Of a DNA stretch of 6,546 nt, positions 1-6,082 are shown piece after piece; the stretch's first letter is position 1; every line of letters begins with the position of its first letter. The stretch lies in NCBI GenBank assembly GCA_007127175.1, contig SKZX01000393.1, positions 1 through 6,546 of the forward strand, in the 5' to 3' direction. The notes under the pieces are model-generated. The model saw only the letters and a program-made list of their open reading frames with translations, was not told where the DNA came from and made no database searches. A program made the translations under genes and the position numbers. Source of the DNA: Desulfobacterales bacterium. Lineage in GTDB: Bacteria; Desulfobacterota; Desulfobacteria; Desulfobacterales; Desulfosalsimonadaceae.

Positions 1-2550
1 CAGGTCCCTGCCGGGATCGCTCAAAATGCCCTTCAGGACATCCACCTGGTCATACGCACGCATGAATGCGGATTCACCTGAACCGGTGGTTTCTTCATGC
101 CTGTAAAAATCCGCGGCCATCTGGTACCCAAGCCGCCTGGATGAAGCGACCGGCGTTATTTCAACCAGCAACTCCCGGTACAAAACCAGGGCCTGCCCCG
201 CCAACAGAAGCGCTCCGGAGTCCAGCAATCTTTCGGTCCGTATGCCGGCAGTACGCTCTGCCTTCTGAACGACTTTCTGGACCTGGCGGGTCGCTTTCTT
301 CACCAGGGGGGAATCCTCAAGGCCCTCTGTTTTGCCAAGAACCTGGGCCTCCTTCCAGGCCATCTGAAAATCAGAAACAAAATCAACCCAGGCAGGCCGT
401 CCCGCCATATCCCCATACGGTTCGAGATGCCGGGCCATGGCGCCCAGCAGCGTGAAATAGGGGTCCTGCTCGGACCCGATCCGGGACGCGATGCGGGCCC
501 ATTTTTCCCTGTCTTCGAGCGTGTCCGGCCCGCTTGCAAAAACGGTTGCGAAACCGTTCCAGGCAGTTAAATACCGCTGATCGTACCACTTGTAAAAATC
601 GAGCTTTTTCCCGGCAAGGGCCAGGGGGTCATACAGCGCCGCTTCTATCTCCGACACAAACAGGTCGATGCGGTTCTTCCCATCAATGGTGAAGGCCTGC
701 GGCACATCTTCTTCAAACCGGACATTTCCCCAGTAATCCGACATCCGTACCGGAGAGAGGCCGGGGTCCGCATTCACCCAGTCCGCAAGCCAGTTCAGGG
801 TAACCCCGTCAAGCGTGAGGATGTGTTTCAGCCATTTCTGAAGATGATTCAGCTCTGCGTTCAAAGCGGACCTGTCCGCCTGCCAGAGGACGTAATGGGC
901 ATACATGCGGGAAAGCTTCGCGTCAAGATCCGGGAGTGCTATGGGATCACCGGCCTGCGCAAGCAAAGGGGTAAAATTTGGCTGCTCCTGCCGGGATATT
1001 GCCGCCAGGCCTTTGCCTTCTATTTTTGCCTGAACCAAAAGAATCCGCCTGACGAGATGGTAAACGTGGCGGCCCAGGGTTTCGTTTGGGGTCGCAGCGG
1101 AGAACCGGGCCATGTTTGCGGCTTTCCGGCTGTCGAAAGAAGCCAGAAAGCCTTCCTGGTATTTAACGCAGAAAGCGGATTTAAGCCGCATTTCAACGTT
1201 CCGGCTTTCTCTCAAGCCCAGGCGGGGGATGAGGAATCGCCTGTTTTTATCCTCAACGCCGATAATCCCATCCAGGTATCGGTCCAGGGTTGCGGCATCG
1301 GCAATGATGTCATTTTTAAAGATGATCGGCTGCTGATACTCCCGGGAAACCTCCCGAATGGCGGAAAGGTTTTTGACAAAGGAAAAACTGAGCATCCCGC
1401 ACAGCGCAATACAAACAGCCACCCAGGCGGTCAGGCCAAGGTTCCGGGTCAGGCGCCCCCATGCCAGGGTCCGCTGGGTGGGTGCAAAAAGGCCCCTGTC
1501 CCCGGGCAATATTTTTGAGAAAAAATCATGCAGGAACAACCCTTTATTGGTTCCGGGAAGTACCTCTTTGGCCTCGACCAGCCCGAGTTCCCTGAGCAGT
1601 TGAGAGTAAGGCGCGCCCTCCTGTTTCCCGCTGCTGAAAAAAAGGCCCCGCAATATCGGTTTTTCCTGGTAGGGACTCTCCTGGAAAGCCCCCCGGATAA
1701 ACGCATCGAGGCCGGGCTTGAGTTTCGAGAATTCTTCCGGGAACATCAGGATGCCAGCCGCCTGCCGGTTCACACCGGGTTTCTGAAACAACTCAAGGCG
1801 CAAATCCTTCAGCCGCTCCGTGATCAAGGCAACAGCCTTATATATGAACTCGGCATGGGCTATGGAAAAATCATCATTGAGCACCCCCATTGCCTGGTTC
1901 AGGCGGCTTTCATCAAGCTGATCGCAAAAATGGGTCATTCCCTGGACCAGGTCGCATTTCGTGACCAGGAGGTAAATGGGGAATTTTGTGCCAAGGACAT
2001 ACATCAGCTCATCAATCCGCCGGCGAACGCTTTTGGCGGCCGCCTCAACGGGTTCAGGCCGGTCCGCCATCAGCTTGTCGGCGGCAACCGTCACCACGAG
2101 GCCGTTGAGCGATTCCTTTTTGCGGAATTTTTTCAAAAGGGTCAGGAACTTCTGCCATTCATCGGTATCGCGGCCTTCATCCACCGTCACCGTGTATCGG
2201 CCGGCGGTGTCAATGAGGATGGCGTTGTCCAAAAACCACCAGTCACAGTTTTTGGTGCCTGAAATACCGGAAGTGCTGCTGATCTCGGCAAAAGGGGAGG
2301 AAAGCCGGGCGCTTTGAACGGCCGTTGTTTTCCCCGACCCGCTCTCGCCCACAAGCATGTACCAGGGCAGCACATACAGGGGGTTGCCGTATTTTCGAAG
2401 GTGCGACTTCCGCAGTGTCTCGACGGCATCTTTCCAGCGTCCCTGAAGCTCCTTGTAATCCAGCCTGTCCCGCTCGCTCAGGGAACGGATATAGGCCTCA
2501 TCCTGGGCGACCACCTCGTTGACGAACCGCTGTTCCCTGCGGCGAGCCAT
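1..2550 (-). CDS. tssM: T6SS inner-membrane NTPase-like subunit TssM (IcmF), main frame; N-terminal anchor out of frame, C-terminus beyond window
   Basis: This frame is open through 850 codons from the ATG at 2550 to position 1, with no stop. It is clearly IcmF/TssM: RRREQRF at the start, then the cytoplasmic NTPase domain with the Walker A motif GESGSGKT (2349-2326), TSGISGTKNCDWWF, the DTAG motif (2211-2200) and TKCD (1962-1951). A third membrane helix follows (about 1434-1378, LTAWVAVCIALCGMLSF), then the large periplasmic region that in the family contacts TssJ. Family members are usually about 1,150-1,250 residues, so about 250-350 C-terminal residues are missing beyond the edge. The first two membrane helices that should precede this body are present but in another frame (2726-2478); the whole gene footprint is therefore 2726 to below 1. 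As read, the gene is frameshifted near 2544. The ATG at 2550 has AGGAAG only 2 nt upstream and would give a protein without the N-terminal hairpin. Confidence 0.93.
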   Translation of the reverse strand, partial: MARRREQRFVNEVVAQDEAYIRSLSERDRLDYKELQGRWKDAVETLRKSHLRKYGNPLYVLPWYMLVGESGSGKTTAVQSARLSSPFAEISSTSGISGTKNCDWWFLDNAILIDTAGRYTVTVDEGRDTDEWQKFLTLLKKFRKKESLNGLVVTVAADKLMADRPEPVEAAAKSVRRRIDELMYVLGTKFPIYLLVTKCDLVQGMTHFCDQLDESRLNQAMGVLNDDFSIAHAEFIYKAVALITERLKDLRLELFQKPGVNRQAAGILMFPEEFSKLKPGLDAFIRGAFQESPYQEKPILRGLFFSSGKQEGAPYSQLLRELGLVEAKEVLPGTNKGLFLHDFFSKILPGDRGLFAPTQRTLAWGRLTRNLGLTAWVAVCIALCGMLSFSFVKNLSAIREVSREYQQPIIFKNDIIADAATLDRYLDGIIGVEDKNRRFLIPRLGLRESRNVEMRLKSAFCVKYQEGFLASFDSRKAANMARFSAATPNETLGRHVYHLVRRILLVQAKIEGKGLAAISRQEQPNFTPLLAQAGDPIALPDLDAKLSRMYAHYVLWQADRSALNAELNHLQKWLKHILTLDGVTLNWLADWVNADPGLSPVRMSDYWGNVRFEEDVPQAFTIDGKNRIDLFVSEIEAALYDPLALAGKKLDFYKWYDQRYLTAWNGFATVFASGPDTLEDREKWARIASRIGSEQDPYFTLLGAMARHLEPYGDMAGRPAWVDFVSDFQMAWKEAQVLGKTEGLEDSPLVKKATRQVQKVVQKAERTAGIRTERLLDSGALLLAGQALVLYRELLVEITPVASSRRLGYQMAADFYRHEETTGSGESAFMRAYDQVDVLKGILSDPGRDL

Positions 2551-2726
2551 ATCTTCCTGAGAAGATAAATACCGATGCCGATGCCGATCAGGCCTATCAG
2601 AATGAATCCGCCCACCCACAAGGGCCAGCCAAAGCTCAACACAACACCGAAAACCAGCAGCACCCCAAGAACCAGAAGAGATCCTATCAGCAATATTTTT
2701 AATGCTTTGACAAGAAACTTATACAT
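2478..2726 (-). CDS. tssM: N-terminal membrane-anchor fragment of tssM, cut off by a frameshift
   Basis: An 82-codon frame starting at an ATG that abuts the tssL stop (TAAATG), with only a weak GGTG 6 nt upstream, so translation is probably coupled. It encodes the two N-terminal membrane helices of TssM: about residues 9-31 (KILLIGSLLVLGVLLVFGVV) and about 36-55, ending in LLRKIWL (55-61). In IcmF proteins this hairpin is normally followed directly by an Arg-rich segment. Here residues 62-82 are unrelated and end at TGA (2480-2478), while the expected RRREQRF continues in the other frame from 2544. Joining the frames at residue 61 gives a normal TssM of at least 909 residues in this window. 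Either the gene is broken, the sequence has a base missing, or the ribosome shifts by -1 here. Confidence 0.85.
   Translation of the reverse strand: MYKFLVKALKILLIGSLLVLGVLLVFGVVLSFGWPLWVGGFILIGLIGIGIGIYLLRKIWLAAGNSGSSTRWSPRMRPISVP
2542..2546 (-). other. Apparent single-base deletion (frameshift site) in tssM
   Basis: On the coding strand the sequence reads ATATGGCTCGCCGCAGG. Upstream of it the family-like reading is LRKIWL, with CTC at 2546-2544; downstream it is RRREQ, starting with CGC at 2544-2542. The two frames share the C at 2544. Inserting one C (CTC CGC CGC AGG) restores a continuous TssM. The site is not a canonical slippery heptamer and has no long homopolymer, which argues for a mutation or base-call error over programmed shifting. 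Confidence 0.8.
2572..2589. repeat. Short tandem hexamer (CCGATG, CCGATG, CCGATC)
   Basis: Three tandem 6-bp units, the last with one change, encode the Ile-Gly repeat of the second TssM membrane helix. Changes in unit number would lengthen or shorten the helix by two residues without changing frame, so this repeat does not explain the frameshift about 30 nt downstream. Confidence 0.6.
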
Positions 2727-3404
2727 TTAGGACACCGTTTGAATAAAGGATTGGCCGATATTGCTCAACACAAAGCGGTATACAATATACAGCGCCGCAT
2801 AAAGGATAACCGGCGCCGCCAGAAACATTACGGTGACAGGGGAAAACCGTTTTTTTGCAAGATCCGGCGGCGTTTGGACGGCTTCCTGCGCATAGGCCTC
2901 CGGGAACATCTCCCGGTTACTCAGGGATGAAACACCCAGGGCACTGCCGGTAAGAATTTTCAGGTTTTCGTTTTTCAATCCTTCCAGGAGCACCGAGTCG
3001 CCCTCGTTGCGATACTGACCGGTAAACCCCATTGCCAGGCAAACATAATAGACTTCTCTGATATCCCGCTGGTGGAGGCCGATCCGGTTCAGCCGATCGA
3101 AAAAAACCTCGCCCGCTTCAACCGTTTCATAATACTGGCGCTGGAGCAGCGCCTTCTGCCACATGCGCCTGCCTTCCCAGTCCGAGTTCATCACGGCCTC
3201 ATCAATCCAGGCAAAAACGGCGAAACGGGCCATGTCATAATCCGCGTGGTCCATGCCGCCTTTGGACATGCAGTTTTCACTGTGCCCGATCAAGCGGCGG
3301 ACATCATTTCTGACCGTTTCATAATCGGCCTGGCCGACCGGATCCCGCCGAAGCAGGAGGGAAACGTAGGCCATCAACAGGACAAAGCAATCAATCAGCC
3401 GCAT
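2727..3404 (-). CDS. tssL: T6SS inner-membrane protein TssL, DotU type, short form
   Basis: 225 residues from the ATG at 3404, or 227 from a TTG at 3410. Counting from the TTG, the cytoplasmic DotU domain covers about 1-155 and shows RRDPVGQADYETVRNDV (21-37), FAWIDEAVMNSDW (66-78) and the family's best-known block VYYVCLAMGFTGQYRNEG (120-137). A single membrane helix lies near the C-terminus (about 191-214), so the protein is tail-anchored with the body in the cytoplasm. It has no OmpA-like peptidoglycan-binding extension, which some TssL proteins carry. If the cell wall is gripped, another protein must do it. TssL partners TssM in the inner membrane and receives TssK. I prefer the ATG because AAGGA (3416-3412) sits 7 nt in front of it; the TTG would have only 1 nt. 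The TAA stop abuts the tssM ATG directly. Confidence 0.93.
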   Translation of the reverse strand: MRLIDCFVLLMAYVSLLLRRDPVGQADYETVRNDVRRLIGHSENCMSKGGMDHADYDMARFAVFAWIDEAVMNSDWEGRRMWQKALLQRQYYETVEAGEVFFDRLNRIGLHQRDIREVYYVCLAMGFTGQYRNEGDSVLLEGLKNENLKILTGSALGVSSLSNREMFPEAYAQEAVQTPPDLAKKRFSPVTVMFLAAPVILYAALYIVYRFVLSNIGQSFIQTVS

Positions 3405-3406
3405 TT

Positions 3407-4792
3407 TCAAGTCCTTTCCACGACCATCATTTCAATTTTCAAATCCTCCGGCGCTGAATCCCAGTAGAGTGCGAGATTTTTTTCCCGGTTGACCTGGGCC
3501 CAGTGATCGCTGTTGTGATCAATCTGAAAATAGGCACAGTGGGCCCGCCTCGGCAGTTCCTGGGGGGGGACGGGCAGGTGCTGAAGCTTTATACCGGGAA
3601 GAGACCGGGCAATCAAGATGGGCAGAAGCTCCCGGGTACCCAGTTTCGCAATGTTCTCAGCATCCTGAACCATCTGCTTGGGGTCGGCTTCCGTGTCAAA
3701 AACAAGAAAATACCGATTCCGACCCTCAAACACGGACGGCGGTAGCTCCGCACTGAAATAGGTTTCGTCATAGGTGAGTTGAATCACGTATTCCGGCCCG
3801 GCGGTAATTTCATCGAGCAGCCGGGCGATCATCTTTTGAACCCCTGAAAAGCATTGCCACAGGTTTTCAGGGTCATAGGGGAGCAGCAGCACACTGCCGT
3901 CATCCATCTCGCCGGCAACGGAAACCTGTGCCGAAAAAGCGGACAACTCTCCGGCCAGCTGCCGCAGTACCCCATAAACATCCCAGGGGTTCACCCGCCG
4001 GGTTTCCGTCAAATGGTTCAGCAAGGGCACGTATCGGTTCAGGGACCGGAGGGCCAGAAAAAAAACCATGTCTCTTGCGCCAAAATCAGAGGTATGAATG
4101 CCGCGCTCACGTTTATAGGACTCCAGCTGCCGTGCCCTGGCAGCGACCTGGTCCCTGATCTCCAAAACCCGCCTGAAAAGCATGTCAGACCCGGAAATAC
4201 TGATGCAGGGCGGAATGAACCGGCTTGACAAAACCGCTTCATCACCGCTCTTTTCCAGCACACCGATCTGAATCATTTCATAATCGCCGGAAACCTCCCT
4301 TTCCATTTCCCAGATCAGTTTCAAAACGTAAAACAGGCGCTTCACCTCGGCCGGTGGTCCGTCCTGGTGGCAATCAACGGCTTCTTCGCCATCCGCAAGG
4401 GTCACATAGCGGGTGTTGACATCGGATATCTGGCTCAAATCGGATATCACCGTCACATTTTCACCGGTTTCATTCCATTTCCTCAGCCCCAGGTATACCG
4501 GGATCCCCTTGCCGCCTTCCAGCCAGGAATCTGCGAATGACCGCGCCTCGATCACGGCGTTGCCCGGCAGAACCGCCCAGGTCATATCGGGAAAAAGAAA
4601 CTTGCCGGCTACCAGTTCAAAGGAATGGTTTCCCAGTGCGGCCTGCCGGATCTCCATTTCACCGACACCCCAGAAATGAGGGACCATGAAACGGTTATAG
4701 GGCGCCAGGAGCGACTGGTCATACCGGTCCTTGATCTGGAAATGCTGGGGTTGCAAAAAAAGGCCCTGGTACCAGAAAAGCGGTCGTTCCAT
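3407..4792 (-). CDS. tssK: T6SS baseplate-membrane complex adaptor TssK
   Basis: A cytoplasmic protein of 461 residues, close to the usual length of about 440-450 for TssK (VasE/ImpJ). The family's N-terminal signature is clear: WYQGLFLQPQHFQ at residues 7-19. The order expected from TssK structures is visible: a beta-rich shell domain (about 1-180), a helical middle region (about 205-310) with EIRDQVAARARQLESYKRE, and a C-terminal domain (about 320-461) that in the family binds the TssL/TssM cytoplasmic parts. In the family TssK forms trimers that attach the TssEFG baseplate to the membrane complex. The ATG at 4792 has AAAGGA 8 nt upstream and follows the tssJ stop by 2 nt. The TGA stop (3409-3407) overlaps a possible TTG start of tssL. 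No disruption is seen. Confidence 0.96.
   Translation of the reverse strand: MERPLFWYQGLFLQPQHFQIKDRYDQSLLAPYNRFMVPHFWGVGEMEIRQAALGNHSFELVAGKFLFPDMTWAVLPGNAVIEARSFADSWLEGGKGIPVYLGLRKWNETGENVTVISDLSQISDVNTRYVTLADGEEAVDCHQDGPPAEVKRLFYVLKLIWEMEREVSGDYEMIQIGVLEKSGDEAVLSSRFIPPCISISGSDMLFRRVLEIRDQVAARARQLESYKRERGIHTSDFGARDMVFFLALRSLNRYVPLLNHLTETRRVNPWDVYGVLRQLAGELSAFSAQVSVAGEMDDGSVLLLPYDPENLWQCFSGVQKMIARLLDEITAGPEYVIQLTYDETYFSAELPPSVFEGRNRYFLVFDTEADPKQMVQDAENIAKLGTRELLPILIARSLPGIKLQHLPVPPQELPRRAHCAYFQIDHNSDHWAQVNREKNLALYWDSAPEDLKIEMMVVERT
3412..3416 (-). promoter_or_regulatory. Ribosome binding site that decides the tssL start
   Basis: AAGGA lies 7 nt before the ATG at 3404, a good spacing, and only 1 nt before the in-frame TTG at 3410. 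The ATG is therefore the likelier start. The site sits in the last codons of tssK. Confidence 0.65.
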
Positions 4793-4794
4793 AT

Positions 4795-5349
4795 TTAATT
4801 TCCTTTAACCGACGATATTTGTTTCTGCCCGAGAACGATTTCAATTTCAACCGGCTGCGGTTCCTGCCGTTTCTTCAGCCATAAAAAACCGCTTCTTCTT
4901 ATGGCCACAGGGATGTCGATCAGCTTGACAATCCTTTCTTTCTCGATGGTGTAGTACCCAGCGACGATGGCAATGTGCCTGGCCCCCTCGGCCCGGTCAA
5001 ACGCCCTGTGCTGATCCTGGCCCGGATGGACGAACAGCCGGTTGGAGGTCGCAACGGAAGGATCGAACAGTTCGCACTCGAGAAGCCTGTAAAGACCGGC
5101 GGTATCCGAGGCCAGCCGATCGAACGGGATCGGGTTCTGAAGCTGGTATACGCACACAAGCAGGGTATGGGGCGCGCCGTCTTTCAGGTTCAGCTGCGGG
5201 TCCGATTTCAGATGGAGGGCAATGGCTTCCCGCTGAAACACCCAATTGGGCGGCGGAGGCGTTGACGCGCAGGAAAACAGAAAGCACAATATAACGCACA
5301 TCATTAGAAAACGACGGCTGAACAACGCTTCCAAGCCCCTATTTCTCAT
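4795..5349 (-). CDS. tssJ: T6SS outer-membrane lipoprotein TssJ
   Basis: A lipoprotein of 184 residues. The N-terminus has charged residues (Arg12-Arg13), a hydrophobic core at about 14-25 and the lipobox LFSC (24-27), so Cys27 should be lipidated after signal peptidase II cleavage. Ala at +2 predicts outer-membrane sorting. A Pro run (31-34) follows, then a mature domain of about 150 residues with the TssJ pattern: a hydrophobic strand plus LVCVYQLQNPIPFDRL, a LYRLLECELFD segment, a RLFVHPGQDQ loop and HIAIVAGYYTIEK. This fits the transthyretin-like TssJ fold. In the family, TssJ anchors the membrane complex to the outer membrane and contacts the periplasmic part of TssM. The frame is open upstream to an ATG at 5532, but that start would overlap the previous gene by about 190 nt and bury the signal peptide. 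The ATG at 5349 has AGGAG 4 nt upstream and directly precedes the signal peptide. The stop is 2 nt before tssK. Confidence 0.9.
   Translation of the reverse strand: MRNRGLEALFSRRFLMMCVILCFLFSCASTPPPPNWVFQREAIALHLKSDPQLNLKDGAPHTLLVCVYQLQNPIPFDRLASDTAGLYRLLECELFDPSVATSNRLFVHPGQDQHRAFDRAEGARHIAIVAGYYTIEKERIVKLIDIPVAIRRSGFLWLKKRQEPQPVEIEIVLGQKQISSVKGN
4801..4806 (-). promoter_or_regulatory. Ribosome binding site of tssK
   Basis: AAAGGA lies 8 nt before the tssK ATG (4792), overlapping the last codons of tssJ. Confidence 0.6.
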
Positions 5350-6070
5350 TAAGCTCCTGGCATTTTTTTTCGAATTCACGCAAAAAGCCCTCCATAAAAT
5401 GTCCCGAATCAATCCACCGTTTGATTCTATCATGTTTTTCAGCATACACGGCAAAACATTCCGCCTTCCGAAAAGGTACGATTTTCCAGCTGCCACCGGC
5501 TTCCCTGGCAATGCGTTCCGGGTCGGTCTCATCGAGAATCCGCAGGACCTGCTTCAATGCCGTTTCCTTAAATGATCGCTGCACGGTCAGAAATGCCTTG
5601 TTGATCTGCCCGAGGTGGGCTTCCAGGGGTGTCGATGATGCCGACCCCGCCAATTGAGAACCGATGACCTGGCGAATGGTCTTGTCGTTGTCCCGTCCCC
5701 CGCCGAGGGTCTTGTTGATCACACCGATCAGGTGATTGAGCGCGTCAAAAATCGTGTTCAGGGACTGGCTCAACCGGCGGGCCAGTTCTTCTGATGAAAT
5801 ATCGGACCGAACGACCTGTTTACCAAGCAGTAAAGTGGATATCTGTGCCATCAGGTCGCCATCCATATGCATTCTCAGGGGCTCAGGGGGCGCTGCCCCC
5901 TCAAATTCACTCACGAGCCGCTCCATCATCTTAATGCTTTCCCCAACCGGGAGATGGCGGAACCGGTTTTCCAGGAAGGCTTCAATTTCCGCCTCTGCAA
6001 TTTCACCGCCGGATGCGTAAAGGTCCCAAACTTCGGACGCCAATTGGTCGATAAGGATCGGTTCAGCCAT
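5339..6070 (-). CDS. T6SS-associated protein resembling the C-terminal domain of TagH/ImpI FHA proteins, without an FHA domain
   Basis: A soluble protein of 243 residues from the ATG at 6070, or 247 from an in-frame TTG at 6082. There is no signal peptide or membrane segment. Residues 1-60 are acidic and helical. A helical region around 94-121 is followed by a flexible GGGRDND stretch at 123-129. The last third has the layout I associate with the C-terminal domain of T6SS FHA proteins: a long helix (about 150-180), the TDPERI motif (182-187), then RKAECFAVYAEKHDRI (201-216) and a terminal FMEGFLREFEKKCQEL helix (225-240). The family match is by pattern only and is moderate. In TagH/ImpI this domain is normally fused behind an FHA domain; here it stands alone, downstream of a motif-rich protein in the same frame. 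Its start is ambiguous: the best Shine-Dalgarno (AAGGA, 6091-6087) is 4 nt from the TTG but 16 nt from the ATG, which has only a weak GAG. The gene overlaps tssJ by 11 nt. It probably acts in T6SS regulation or assembly in the cytoplasm. Confidence 0.7.
   Translation of the reverse strand: MAEPILIDQLASEVWDLYASGGEIAEAEIEAFLENRFRHLPVGESIKMMERLVSEFEGAAPPEPLRMHMDGDLMAQISTLLLGKQVVRSDISSEELARRLSQSLNTIFDALNHLIGVINKTLGGGRDNDKTIRQVIGSQLAGSASSTPLEAHLGQINKAFLTVQRSFKETALKQVLRILDETDPERIAREAGGSWKIVPFRKAECFAVYAEKHDRIKRWIDSGHFMEGFLREFEKKCQELNEK
5354..5358 (-). promoter_or_regulatory. Ribosome binding site that decides the tssJ start
   Basis: AGGAG lies 4 nt before the ATG at 5349, inside the last codons of the preceding gene. 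It supports the short TssJ with an N-terminal lipoprotein signal over the longer open frame from 5532. Confidence 0.65.
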
Positions 6071-6082
6071 AGTAACTCGCAA

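Noticed and set aside
823..2262. Long plus-strand open frames (231 and 244 codons)
   Set aside because: They lie wholly antisense to tssM, whose minus-strand frame has clear Walker A, DTAG and TKCD motifs. The plus-strand translations show no recognisable domain.
5363..5370. Run of eight A on the coding strand near the end of the TagH-C-like gene
   Set aside because: It encodes part of Glu-Lys-Lys. A -1 shift gives only a few residues and a stop. A +1 shift would enter the tssJ frame, but there is no sign that this is used, because tssJ has its own start and signal peptide.
5350..5532. N-terminal extension of TssJ to the ATG at 5532
   Set aside because: It would overlap the preceding gene by about 190 nt and place the lipoprotein signal inside the protein. 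The ATG at 5349 has its own ribosome binding site.
5885..5901. Perfect 7-bp GC hairpin with a 3-nt loop (AGGGGGC / GCCCCCT)
   Set aside because: It sits in the middle of a coding region (encoding a Gly-Ala-Ala-Pro-Pro stretch) with no following T run, so it is not a terminator.
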